Assembly: GCA_946405145.1 (NCBI GenBank)
Contig: CAMJGE010000018.1
Location: forward strand, 1 to 41,566
DNA from: an uncultured Prevotella sp.
Lineage (GTDB): Bacteria > Bacteroidota > Bacteroidia > Bacteroidales > Bacteroidaceae
Length of the DNA: 41,566 nt
Direction of reading: 5' to 3'
The notes under the pieces are model-generated. The model had not been told where the DNA came from. It saw only the letters and a list, made by a program, of their open reading frames with translations, and made no database searches. The position numbers were made by a program, and so were the translations under genes. Shown in pieces: positions 15,419 through 24,115 of the stretch (position 1 is its first letter; every line of letters begins with the position of its first letter).

Positions 15419-17782
15419 TCAGTCAGCTTTTATATCTATTGTTGCTTTGAGATATTTTTCATTCAGATAGTTTGGTGACTTATAATCATCAGATGCAGGA
15501 TTACCCCAACTTCTGCCAAGTTGTAAGGCTGTGCCTGAATGAGCATCCAGTGAAATGGTTCCGATATTACCAATATTCTTTGATGCAACCTTTTCATCAT
15601 TGATAAAGATAGAAACAATGCCGTCGTTATTGTTGGGATCAACATCAATATCTGCACGTACATTATTAACACCAGTATTCACTTTCTTGTTAGCTATTAC
15701 CTTGATATATTCTTTATCTGAAAAATGCTTCTTGAATGAGTATACTGGTACGCCGTCCTTTAGGTAGAAACTGAAATTAGTGAATCGACCTGTATATGAG
15801 AACAATACTCCATTAGGATGCTCCGTCTTTATATCAATGGTAGCAGTCAGAGAATGGGATTTTTGTATGTGGCGATTATGACGGCTGTCACTATGTTTTC
15901 CTAAATCCAAAAGATCGCTGTATTCTGACCAGTTTTTGGGTCCAATGAAGATGTCATAGTGTGAGCGCTGTTTCTTTTGACGAGCGTTTTTGTCAAAAGA
16001 TGAAGCAGACCTCAAAGGAAATACATTATATTTCCGAGCTTCCTTTTCAAATACAGCCTCAAGTTCCTTGAGCTTCTCGGGATATTTCTTTGCCAAATCT
16101 GTTGATTCGTTAAAATCCTCTGCTATATGATAGAGGTGTGGTGTAAGGTCGGCTTTTCCTCTTAGTCTGTAAACAAATGCTGTGTCATTAGGGAATTGTG
16201 CCTTCCAACCATCTTTGTACAATGCATGGGCTCCAACCAATTCATAATATTGAACTTTATGAAGAGACTCCACATTGTTATCTTCTGATACAATTGCATT
16301 AGCAAAGCTAAAACCTTCAACAGGATTCTGGACATAGCCATTAATCTTTTCCGGAATTACAGATCCTGTTATTTCAACTGTGGTAGGTAGGACGTCAATA
16401 ACATGTGTGTATTGACTTCTGATACCGCCTTTGTCTTTTATGCCTTTTGGATAATGGACAATAAGACCATTATGTGTACCACCTTCATACTCTGGATACC
16501 CCTTATAATATCTAAAAGGAGTGGATGTAGCCTCAGCCCATCCTTCTGGGTATGCAGGATAAGTGGTTTCGTCACCATATCTATCAAGGTCCTTAGCAAC
16601 TGCTGCTAACAGAGAATCCTTCTGTGCTCCACGAAGTCCATATTCTGCGGTTATGCCTGTCTGTCTTCCTGCAGCTTCAGCTCCGTTATCGCCTATCGAA
16701 ATAAAAATAATAGTGTTGTCCAACTGCCCTGTATAGCGAAGGAATTCGACGATTCTACCTATTTCATAGTCTGCCTGTGATAAAAATCCAGCATATACTT
16801 CCATCTGATGAGCATATACTTTTTTGGCGACATCACTTAAATCCTTCCAACGGTCAAGATTTCTGTTCCTGACAGGAAGTTTTGTGTTAGGAGGAACAAC
16901 ACCTAAACGAATCTGATTCTGTAGAATTCTTTCCGCAGCGACATCCCATCCTTCATCAAACTTGCCTTTATACTTGTTTATCCACTCAGGTGTTGTCTGA
17001 AGAGGAACATGAGCTGTGCCAGGAGCAAAATACAAGAAGAAAGGTTTGTCTGGATCTGCACTTTTTTGGTCTGCAATATACTGAATAGCCTGATCGGTAA
17101 ATCGTGTGATAGCAAGTTCTCCCAGAGAATCGTCGGGAACTCTCTGAGTGTCTTTGTACAAATATGGGTGCCACTGATCATCAGCTGCAGTTGTGGGATT
17201 GTACCCAAAATAATGGTCGAAGCCACGTCCTGTAGGCCAACGATTGAATGGACCTGAATTTGATCCATCCTGCATTGGAGTGAAATTGTATTTTCCAATA
17301 GCAAATGTATTGTATCCATTCTCACGGAGCACTTCAGCTATTGTTCCATTTTCCATAGGCCCATAGGTGTCATAACCTGGTGTGGCAAAATAATCGTCAT
17401 TGAAGTATCCAACATGTGATGAGTGATGGTTACGACCAGTGAGCAGCGCCGCACGTGTTGGCGCTGAGATACTTGTAGTGTGGAAGTTGTTAAAGCGGAG
17501 ACCATTCTGTGCAAGGTAGTCGAACGTAGGAGTTTCGATTAGACCGCCAAACGCAGAGGCAGCACCAAAGCCTACGTCATCAAGCAGAATCCACACTACA
17601 TTCGGTGCACCTTCTTTTGCCTGAGTATTATACTGGACATGAGCCGTTTTGGTCTCTTCTACTGTCTTTCCAAGATGCCCCGTAAACTGAGGAGTTGGAC
17701 TGTACTGTGCTAAAACAGGAGATGCAACTAACAATGCTCCCGATGACAGAGTCTTTCTAAAATTGTTAAGATTCTTATTCAT
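15419..17782 (-). CDS. periplasmic arylsulfatase, serine type
   Basis: Hydrolyses sulfate esters to free sulfate. The 787-residue protein has an N-terminal signal sequence ending near ASPVLAQ, metal-binding D68-D69 in WILLDDVGFG, and the sulfatase signature S106-A-P-T-R followed by LLTGRN. The serine at the formylglycine position needs the anaerobic maturase, which is encoded next door. The middle (FISIGDNGAEA, then GGTHNGLIVHYPKGI) carries the second metal site. The C-terminal 180 residues resemble a lectin-like beta-sandwich typical of large AtsA-like sulfatases. It is the last gene of the operon from 23356. Its placement with a sulfur operator suggests sulfate scavenging; the natural ester is unknown. 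Confidence 0.92.
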   Translation of the reverse strand: MNKNLNNFRKTLSSGALLVASPVLAQYSPTPQFTGHLGKTVEETKTAHVQYNTQAKEGAPNVVWILLDDVGFGAASAFGGLIETPTFDYLAQNGLRFNNFHTTSISAPTRAALLTGRNHHSSHVGYFNDDYFATPGYDTYGPMENGTIAEVLRENGYNTFAIGKYNFTPMQDGSNSGPFNRWPTGRGFDHYFGYNPTTAADDQWHPYLYKDTQRVPDDSLGELAITRFTDQAIQYIADQKSADPDKPFFLYFAPGTAHVPLQTTPEWINKYKGKFDEGWDVAAERILQNQIRLGVVPPNTKLPVRNRNLDRWKDLSDVAKKVYAHQMEVYAGFLSQADYEIGRIVEFLRYTGQLDNTIIFISIGDNGAEAAGRQTGITAEYGLRGAQKDSLLAAVAKDLDRYGDETTYPAYPEGWAEATSTPFRYYKGYPEYEGGTHNGLIVHYPKGIKDKGGIRSQYTHVIDVLPTTVEITGSVIPEKINGYVQNPVEGFSFANAIVSEDNNVESLHKVQYYELVGAHALYKDGWKAQFPNDTAFVYRLRGKADLTPHLYHIAEDFNESTDLAKKYPEKLKELEAVFEKEARKYNVFPLRSASSFDKNARQKKQRSHYDIFIGPKNWSEYSDLLDLGKHSDSRHNRHIQKSHSLTATIDIKTEHPNGVLFSYTGRFTNFSFYLKDGVPVYSFKKHFSDKEYIKVIANKKVNTGVNNVRADIDVDPNNNDGIVSIFINDEKVASKNIGNIGTISLDAHSGTALQLGRSWGNPASDDYKSPNYLNEKYLKATIDIKAD

Positions 17783-17795
17783 TGTAATTAAAATT

Positions 17796-19274
17796 TTAGT
17801 TTACCCAATCAGGGTTTTGTTTTAAATTTGGATTAATATCTAATTCTCGTTGAGGAATAGGCAAGTGGATGTGCTTTGGTTGTACATTGAGCTTACCTGA
17901 TTTCTTTAAGGTCGCTACATAGTAATCTGCACCTCTTCTTGATAGATCAAACCATCTGTTGAATTCGAACACAAATTCCTTACGGCGTTCCTGGAAGACA
18001 GAGTCTCGGAAATTATCCTTACTCAGATTTGGGTAAGAGTCTTTTAGAAGATTTATTCCCGCACGCTCACGTACTTTGTCTAAATATTCATATGCTGTTA
18101 TTGTCGGACCATTTAATTCATTCAATGCCTCTGCATAAATCAATAGAATTTCAGCATAGCGAATGACTGGAATATTTACCGAAGAATTAATCTGACTTCC
18201 TGGTACAGACGAATCATAATATTTATTGAAAACTGGTTCTGAAAGGCCGTAACTCTTCCCGTTTGTTGGACTTACAAAAGTTTTTGCTAAAGATATATCA
18301 CGTCTCTTATCTGTTGGAGCATAGCTTTCGTAGAGATCACTTTTGGGGTTATATGCATCCGCATAAGAGCCACCAACTCCAGGTACCATTGATGATAGGG
18401 GTGCTGCAGAACGTGCCATGTGATGACTCACAAGTCCGCTGTTACCTTTAAACTGTATGGAGAAAATATGTTCTATACCATTTTTCTTCTCAGTTCTGAA
18501 TATATCTTCGAAGTCATTAAACAATTCATACCAATTGCTATCAATTATTTCCTTAGCTTTGTCTGCAGCCAACTGCCATTGTTGGCGTGTAAGGTATACT
18601 TTTGCAAGAATTGCTTTTGCAGAGCCTGCTGTTGCGCGGCCATAATCGATAGAAGATTGTTGTACAGGAGATGGCAATGACTCTGCATCTTTTAGATCCT
18701 GTATGATTTGATTATAGACTTCATCCTCTGATGCTTGACTGACATTAAGACTTTCAGAAGATAGCGTTGTTGTTTCGTGAAGAATGAGCGGAATGTACTT
18801 AAACCACCTAACAAGATTGAAATAAATAAGAGCACGCAGGAATTTAGCTTCATTGATATACTGTGCTCTCTTTGTTTCAGAGATACTCTCCTTTGAGATC
18901 TTCTCGATATTGTCGATTGCTATATTCGCTTTATTGATGAGGTTGTAACTGTCTTCCCAAAGTGCTTGTGAACGACTGTTTGCGGGATCATGAGTCAGAG
19001 CTGCATAGGCCTGAGTATTAACATCTGATGCTAATGGACCTCCGATGTAATCATCTGTTGCCACTTCTGGGGCATTTTGGATACCACGATTATAGAGTGT
19101 TTTGGTATCGTTACCATTTATCAATGCCGAATAGACTGCTAGAACCGCAGCATTAGCATCACTTTCATTGTTATAGAACTGAGTCGATACTTGGTTAGAC
19201 TCAGGTTCTTCTTCAAGTGAAACACACGATGAAAGAATAAATGGGAATGCAAGTAAAAGATATATTTTCTTCAT
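17796..19274 (-). CDS. SusD/RagB-family outer-membrane lipoprotein
   Basis: Surface lipoprotein that caps a SusC-type porin and captures substrate. The lipobox LSSC puts the lipidated cysteine at residue 17. The 492-residue body has the family's helical TPR-like features, including VIRYAEILLIYAEALNE and FEFNRWFDLSRRGADYY, and ends with PIPQRELDINPNLKQNP. It starts 19 nt after susC. The operon contains no glycoside hydrolase, so the ligand may be a small sulfate ester rather than a polysaccharide. Confidence 0.92.
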   Translation of the reverse strand: MKKIYLLLAFPFILSSCVSLEEEPESNQVSTQFYNNESDANAAVLAVYSALINGNDTKTLYNRGIQNAPEVATDDYIGGPLASDVNTQAYAALTHDPANSRSQALWEDSYNLINKANIAIDNIEKISKESISETKRAQYINEAKFLRALIYFNLVRWFKYIPLILHETTTLSSESLNVSQASEDEVYNQIIQDLKDAESLPSPVQQSSIDYGRATAGSAKAILAKVYLTRQQWQLAADKAKEIIDSNWYELFNDFEDIFRTEKKNGIEHIFSIQFKGNSGLVSHHMARSAAPLSSMVPGVGGSYADAYNPKSDLYESYAPTDKRRDISLAKTFVSPTNGKSYGLSEPVFNKYYDSSVPGSQINSSVNIPVIRYAEILLIYAEALNELNGPTITAYEYLDKVRERAGINLLKDSYPNLSKDNFRDSVFQERRKEFVFEFNRWFDLSRRGADYYVATLKKSGKLNVQPKHIHLPIPQRELDINPNLKQNPDWVN

Positions 19275-19293
19275 ATATTATTATCTCCTTTAA

Positions 19294-22200
19294 TTAAAAT
19301 TTAACTTGAACACCAAAGTTATATGACTTCGCTGAAGGGTATGCTCCATAGTCTCTACCTGCATAAAGAGCATCACTAGAAGTAACCTCAGGATCATAAC
19401 CAGTATAGTTTGTAAAAGTCAGCAGATTAGATGCTGAAGCGTATAGTCTAAGACCACTGATACCTAATTGCTTTACAACTCTATTATGGAATGAATACCC
19501 TAATGTTATATTCTTTAATTTGACATATGTTCCATTCTCTACGAACTCATCAGAAAATGGCACTGAAGATTCAATCTTTGCTCTTGAAACTGATTGACTT
19601 GGATTTTCTGGTGTCCATCTGTTCACAGCATCCTTTATGGAGTTTATTCGTCCACTGTAGAATGATAGTTTAAGACGATTAACATTGATGAGGTCATTTC
19701 CTACAGAACCACTGAAGAAGAAACTGAAATCAAATTCCTTGTAAGCGAAATTGTTAGTGATGCCAAACGTGAAATCTGGCTCTGCATTTCCTATGATTGT
19801 TCTATCATCAGAGTTAGTGTACTTGTTGTCACCATTTAAGTCCTTATAGAGTCTGTCGCCTGCTGTTGCAGTTTGTCCAGCTGTATATGCACCTTTTGAT
19901 GCTTCTTCACCTAGTTGAAGCACTCCATCAGATAATACTCCATAGAAAGACCCGATTGGCTGGCCTTCTTCAAGGATGTATGCTCCATTACTATCAGAAC
20001 CATAGATATAGGAAGCGTTATCACCTAATTCTTTGATTTTGTTTCTATTTAAAGAAAGATTGAATGATGTATTCCATTGTAACTTTCCTGTGAGATTTCT
20101 TGTGATGGCAGAGAATTCAAACCCTTGATTCTGTACTTTGCCAAAATTCTGAAGTGAGTTTTTATATCCTGATGTAAATGGTATAGCAACATCCAATAAC
20201 AAGTCTTTTGTAAGTTTATTGTAATAATCCACAGATAAGTTGATTCTATCGTTTAAGAAACCAAAGTCAAAACCTACATTAAACTGGTATGTAGATTCCC
20301 ATCCAAGTTCATCATTAGCGATTCTGTCTGGTGAGAAACCAAGTACAACATTGTCGCCTATCACATATTTTGTAGGAGATATTGTTGCCAATGACTGATA
20401 ATTTCCTATTTCCTGATTACCAGTGACACCATAACTGAGACGTAATTTTAGGTTGCTTACACTTTTTGCTAAAGGTTCAAAGAACGATTCCTTTGCAATA
20501 TTCCATGAATATCCTACAGAAGGGAAAGTACCCCATTTATTATTCTTACCGAAGCGGGAACTGCCATCACGTCTTAGACTTAATGAAAGTGAATGACGCT
20601 CATCATAGACATAGTTGATACGACCTAAGATAGACAGCAATGTGTTCTTTTCGGAATATGAATAGGGTGATGATATTACCGATCCACTTCCTATACTATT
20701 GTAAGTATATGCATCTGACACGAAGTTTGTGGCACCTGCACGCAATATCTCATATCTGTATTCTTGTTGGGTAAATCCAGCAAGAACATCAAATTTGTGT
20801 ACCTTGTTGAGTTCAAAAGAATATGTCAACGTATTCTCATTCAGCCACGATGTATGATCAAGTGTAGCCAAAGAAGCATTACCTTTATCGCTGCTTCCCT
20901 CATAGAGATAAGAAGGAATGTAGGCATAATCTTTCTGGCGATCGAAATCCGCGCCTAAAAGTACTTTTAACTTAAGGTTTTTGATAAACTCATATTCACC
21001 AAAACCTGTAGCAATGACTCGTAAATCCTTTGACTTGTTCTCAATACTGTTGAGTGCAGCAATAGGATTTGTCCATACTGTTTCAAATGGATTCAGGTAG
21101 ACATAGCTTCCATCTTCTTCATATATAGAAGCTGTTGCTGGAGACTGAAGTAAAGAATACACAAGACCTGAAGGTGGGGTCTGGGTTTTGCTATAACTGA
21201 CATTGGCTGTGATACCTACTGTAAGTTTCTTTGTGAGTTTGCTATCCAAATTAATTCTACCAGAGAATCTGTCAAACCCTGTGTTCCGAAGAATACCATC
21301 TTGCTTGTAATAACCACCAGATACAGCGTAGCGTATCTTATCATTACCTCCACTAACACTTAACTGATGATTTGTTATCAGTGCATTTCTATAAGCTTCA
21401 TCCTGCCAGTCTACACCATTGCCCAAACTATTGATTTCTTCCTGACTTTTGTACTGGTATTTGCCTCCTTGAGGATTATCATCATACATTGCGTCATTTT
21501 TAAGTTGGGCAAACTCTGTAGCATTTAAGACATCAAACTTTTTATTAAGTTTTTGCCAACCTATGCTTCCATCGTAGGAAATCTGGGCACGATCATTTCT
21601 CTTTCCTTTTTTAGTTGTTATTATAATCACACCATTAGCACCTCTTGAACCATAGATAGCAGTGGATGAAGCATCTTTAAGGACTGATATGGACTCTATA
21701 TCTGCAGGATTCAGCATTGAAAGAGGATCTATGGTCTCATGTGTGGGACTTCCCATCTGGGAACCTGTTTCCTTGATATTGAATACACCAGAAGAATTGC
21801 TTTGATTATAAATAGGGAAACCGTCTATTACATAAAGAGGTTCATTACCTCCTTGTACCGAACTACCACCTCTGATGCGAAGAGATGTTCCTGCACCTGG
21901 CTGACCTGATGTCGGGGTTACCTGCAGTCCAGCAACAGAACCTTCAAGAAGACCGTTAATAGATGCACTGACACCTTTGGTTATTTCGGCAACATCAACA
22001 GATGAAACAGATCCCACAAGGTCTCCTTTCTTCTGCTGGCCGTAGCCGATGACAACGATTTCATCTGTGAAGCGGTAGTTTTCCTGAAGCTTAATCTCGA
22101 CAGGCTCAGAATTGTCATAGACATCAAGATCTAAACCACGGTAGCCCACAAAATCGAGATGCAGCGTCAGTGGGAACTCTTTATTTGTAGTAAGACTAAA

Positions 22201-22374
22201 GTTGCCATCCACATCTGTAGCCACTCCTTGCCTGTCGGTCTTTACAATAACCGATGCACCAATCAGGGGCTCGCCCGTCTTGGCATCGATTACTCGACCT
22301 GTAATCACGTTCTGAGCTAAGGCCAATAAGGGCCCTATTGCAACGAGCGTTGCAATAAACAATCTTTTTACCAT
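19294..22374 (-). CDS. SusC/RagA-family TonB-dependent transporter
   Basis: Outer-membrane importer of 1026 residues. Signal peptide to about ALAQ (residue 21); a carboxypeptidase-D-like regulatory domain with VITGRVIDAKTGEPLIGASV; then a plug with VIGYGQQKKGDLVGSVSSV and GTSLRIRGGSSVQGGNEPL; then a long beta barrel ending in ...SYNFGVQVKF with terminal Phe. It uses TonB energy to bring a SusD-bound ligand into the periplasm. Preceded by the Pst-like protein and followed by susD and the sulfatase. By eye this stretch is more AT-rich than the encapsulin operon, which hints at separate origin. Confidence 0.93.
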   Translation of the reverse strand: MVKRLFIATLVAIGPLLALAQNVITGRVIDAKTGEPLIGASVIVKTDRQGVATDVDGNFSLTTNKEFPLTLHLDFVGYRGLDLDVYDNSEPVEIKLQENYRFTDEIVVIGYGQQKKGDLVGSVSSVDVAEITKGVSASINGLLEGSVAGLQVTPTSGQPGAGTSLRIRGGSSVQGGNEPLYVIDGFPIYNQSNSSGVFNIKETGSQMGSPTHETIDPLSMLNPADIESISVLKDASSTAIYGSRGANGVIIITTKKGKRNDRAQISYDGSIGWQKLNKKFDVLNATEFAQLKNDAMYDDNPQGGKYQYKSQEEINSLGNGVDWQDEAYRNALITNHQLSVSGGNDKIRYAVSGGYYKQDGILRNTGFDRFSGRINLDSKLTKKLTVGITANVSYSKTQTPPSGLVYSLLQSPATASIYEEDGSYVYLNPFETVWTNPIAALNSIENKSKDLRVIATGFGEYEFIKNLKLKVLLGADFDRQKDYAYIPSYLYEGSSDKGNASLATLDHTSWLNENTLTYSFELNKVHKFDVLAGFTQQEYRYEILRAGATNFVSDAYTYNSIGSGSVISSPYSYSEKNTLLSILGRINYVYDERHSLSLSLRRDGSSRFGKNNKWGTFPSVGYSWNIAKESFFEPLAKSVSNLKLRLSYGVTGNQEIGNYQSLATISPTKYVIGDNVVLGFSPDRIANDELGWESTYQFNVGFDFGFLNDRINLSVDYYNKLTKDLLLDVAIPFTSGYKNSLQNFGKVQNQGFEFSAITRNLTGKLQWNTSFNLSLNRNKIKELGDNASYIYGSDSNGAYILEEGQPIGSFYGVLSDGVLQLGEEASKGAYTAGQTATAGDRLYKDLNGDNKYTNSDDRTIIGNAEPDFTFGITNNFAYKEFDFSFFFSGSVGNDLINVNRLKLSFYSGRINSIKDAVNRWTPENPSQSVSRAKIESSVPFSDEFVENGTYVKLKNITLGYSFHNRVVKQLGISGLRLYASASNLLTFTNYTGYDPEVTSSDALYAGRDYGAYPSAKSYNFGVQVKF

Positions 22375-22423
22375 AAAACTAATCTTATTGTGTTATTTAA
22401 TCTTTGTGTTGCTTCGTTATCCG

Positions 22424-23356
22424 TTATTTTTGTGCGGTCAATACACTCTGTATCTTACTAATCTGTGCATTGGTCTCTTTCTTGTCGAGATTCAGCAAGC
22501 CATACTCGTGGTTATACTTGACACCATTCTCCAGTACCCAATGAAGGAAATTGTTCACGGCATCATCGGAATTATTATATTCGATACCGACTTTCTCTAT
22601 AGTTATCTCTGTGGGTTTTCCGTTCTCAAGGATGTTGAGCACATCGTCGAGTGAGCCATTCTCGCTGAAACTTTTTTCCAGTTCTTTTTTCAGGTCGAGA
22701 CCAACAAGTGCCAAGTCGCTCTTCAAGTGACGACTCTGCAGGTCGAAGATGTTAGGCAGTGCATTGAACGATACACCCAACGGATCTTTCACCAGAGCTG
22801 TATTCAGGAACAGATCGTCGCCAGAGATGCGCTTACCACGGAAATTACTGCTCTCCTCACCAAAGTTATGGGCAAAGGATGAGGCTACCGATATGGCATT
22901 GCTGCCGCTATAGATCACGAGTTTTTCGAACTGTTTGTTCTTCTTTACTTCATCATCGAATTCGTCACCGAGGAAATAAAGCTGCTTCAGCTTCTTCGAG
23001 TTCAGGTGCTTGCCCTGCAGCACTTTCGCAGCTTCACTGCCACTGGCTGTGATAGGCAGCACGGCGAACTCTCCGAAATAAACAATATGGCTAAAGTCTT
23101 GTGGTTTTGTATCTTGATGGTCGAATACGACATTCAGATCGATATTAGCTTGTTTCTGATTACCTTTGGCAATCTGGAACTCCACGCCAGGCTGTGTTTT
23201 TGCATATTCGGTTATCCACTTCTCTATCAACGGACGGGCAAAATGCGGTGCTTTCACATAGTGAACGCTGCTCGCGTTGGTAGAATTACCCTCAGCCCAA
23301 ATGGTACTGATGTTGAGACTCAATAATACTGCGATTGTTAATGCTATTTTTTTCAT
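22424..23356 (-). CDS. Pst-like periplasmic protein heading the SusCD-sulfatase operon
   Basis: 310 residues with a signal peptide (cleavage near TIWA). The first mature segment, HFARPLIEKWITEYAKTQPG, follows the pattern of the first ligand lobe of PstS-like binding proteins, and ITASGSEAAKVLQGK, LVIYSGSNAISVASSFAH and DPLGVSFNALPNIFD correspond to later lobes. It is diverged and has no lipobox. Role unknown: perhaps it binds sulfate released by the sulfatase and delivers it to the Pst-like permease at 7984-9719, or it senses it. The start is overlapped by 65 nt by a Cys/Met-rich upstream ORF, so its translation may depend on that ORF. Confidence 0.7.
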   Translation of the reverse strand: MKKIALTIAVLLSLNISTIWAEGNSTNASSVHYVKAPHFARPLIEKWITEYAKTQPGVEFQIAKGNQKQANIDLNVVFDHQDTKPQDFSHIVYFGEFAVLPITASGSEAAKVLQGKHLNSKKLKQLYFLGDEFDDEVKKNKQFEKLVIYSGSNAISVASSFAHNFGEESSNFRGKRISGDDLFLNTALVKDPLGVSFNALPNIFDLQSRHLKSDLALVGLDLKKELEKSFSENGSLDDVLNILENGKPTEITIEKVGIEYNNSDDAVNNFLHWVLENGVKYNHEYGLLNLDKKETNAQISKIQSVLTAQK

Positions 23357-23477
23357 ATTCTTTTTGTTTTATTTGTTCTACACCTTTTATAATATATACA
23401 CTTCCTTTCATCGCCATAGCCATCATACAGCTACAACACCAGCAATCTTGCATTCGCATTCGATTCATTGTCTTCAT
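23292..23477 (-). CDS. Cys/Met-rich upstream ORF, candidate attenuating leader peptide
   Basis: A 61-codon ORF begins about 30 nt after the transcript start and runs in another frame through the start of the Pst-like gene. Codons 4-23 are unusual: M-N-R-M-R-M-Q, then D-C-W-C-C-S-C, then M-M-A-M-A-M. Four Cys codons lie within six positions (12, 14, 15, 17). Ribosome stalling there when cysteine is scarce would leave the downstream start free; full translation would run over it. Seen: the ORF, its codons and the overlap. Inferred: the regulation. The remainder of the peptide is unremarkable. Confidence 0.5.
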   Translation of the reverse strand: MKTMNRMRMQDCWCCSCMMAMAMKGSVYIIKGVEQIKQKEYEKNSINNRSIIESQHQYHLG

Positions 23478-23513
23478 AATCCTATGAAATTTAATGTTTA
23501 ATGTTTCACGGTG

Positions 23514-23544
23514 CAAAGGTACGGCGATTTCCATATACCTACAA
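23514..23544 (-). promoter_or_regulatory. promoter of the Pst-like/SusCD/sulfatase operon
   Basis: -7 box is the complement of 23514-23521 (TAccTTTG) and -33 TTG the complement of 23542-23544, 20 bp apart. The bases after the -7 box are almost identical to those of the cysK promoter (ACGGCGATTTC in both). Confidence 0.75.
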
Positions 23545-23566
23545 TCCCGATTTTGCGGCATTTCAT

Positions 23567-23584
23567 ATACCGCACCTATGGTAT
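23567..23584. promoter_or_regulatory. sulfur-regulon operator, copy 5 (SusCD-sulfatase operon)
   Basis: Exact ATACC-N8-GGTAT, 46 bp from the -7 box and 23 bp from the -33 box. Confidence 0.75.
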
Positions 23585-23601
23585 AAGTGTAAAATTGATT
23601 G

Positions 23602-23662
23602 AAAAAAACGATGCGTCACGCTCAGAAACTTTAACCGACAACAGTTTCTGACAGACGCATCG
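23602..23662 (-). terminator. intrinsic terminator of the carrier operon
   Basis: On the minus strand a two-part hairpin forms: CGATGCGTC with GACGCATCG (outer, 23654-23662 and 23609-23617) and CAGAAACT with AGTTTCTG (inner, 23623-23630 and 23643-23650), followed by seven T (complement of 23602-23608). It lies 20 nt after the JAMM protease stop. Confidence 0.88.
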
Positions 23663-23681
23663 CGGATAAACCGGTTTAAGT

Positions 23682-24071
23682 TTAAAGGTGTATCTCCTTG
23701 TCCACCACCTCACCGTTCAGAATCTTGAAGGAATTCAATTTCGGTTCTCCATCAAGCAACGAGAGGATGGCATAACGGATCGAAGGGTCATTAGCCAGGC
23801 GCAAATCCTCCTGTGAGGGGCGCGAAGGCGAAGCTGGATGCGAATGCCAGTTGGCAAGAATCTTCAATCCTTTGTCACGGACATAGCGCAGAGCAGCAAA
23901 CTGATCCTTGGGGGCAAATGAGAAGTGTTCCGAAGAGTGGTCGATATTCTCCATCCAATAGTTCTCAGTGACCTCGTCACCTATCCCCAAAAGATAGCCG
24001 CACGACTCATCTGGCGCATCCTTCTCCGCCTGTTCAATCAGTTCTTCTATAATGTTCTGTGGAATCTTCAT
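23682..24071 (-). CDS. JAMM/Mov34 metalloprotease acting on the ThiS-like carrier (Mec+/HcyD-like)
   Basis: 129-residue zinc protease of the MPN(+) family. The JAMM residues are complete: E22 (DESCGYLLG), H76-S-H78, S86 and D89 in WHSHPASPSRPSQED. The HPxSPxxPSxxD form is that of bacterial Mec+ proteins. Known relatives: Mec+ of Mycobacterium, which frees cysteine from CysO, and HcyD of Wolinella, which first removes a C-terminal residue from HcyS and later frees homocysteine. Both roles fit here, as the carrier ends in extra residues after its glycines. It ends the operon. The 44-nt gap before it is a low-complexity AT-rich repeat of TTTAATGT-like units. Confidence 0.9.
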   Translation of the reverse strand: MKIPQNIIEELIEQAEKDAPDESCGYLLGIGDEVTENYWMENIDHSSEHFSFAPKDQFAALRYVRDKGLKILANWHSHPASPSRPSQEDLRLANDPSIRYAILSLLDGEPKLNSFKILNGEVVDKEIHL

Positions 24072-24115
24072 TTAATGTCTAATGTTTCTGAAATTTAATG
24101 TTTAATCTTTAATGT

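Noticed and set aside
24072..24115. Tandem TTTAATGT-like repeats, also near 23485, as a possible CRISPR or regulatory repeat
   Set aside because: The units are short, AT-rich and irregular, with no spacers; low-complexity sequence before start codons is common in this phylum.
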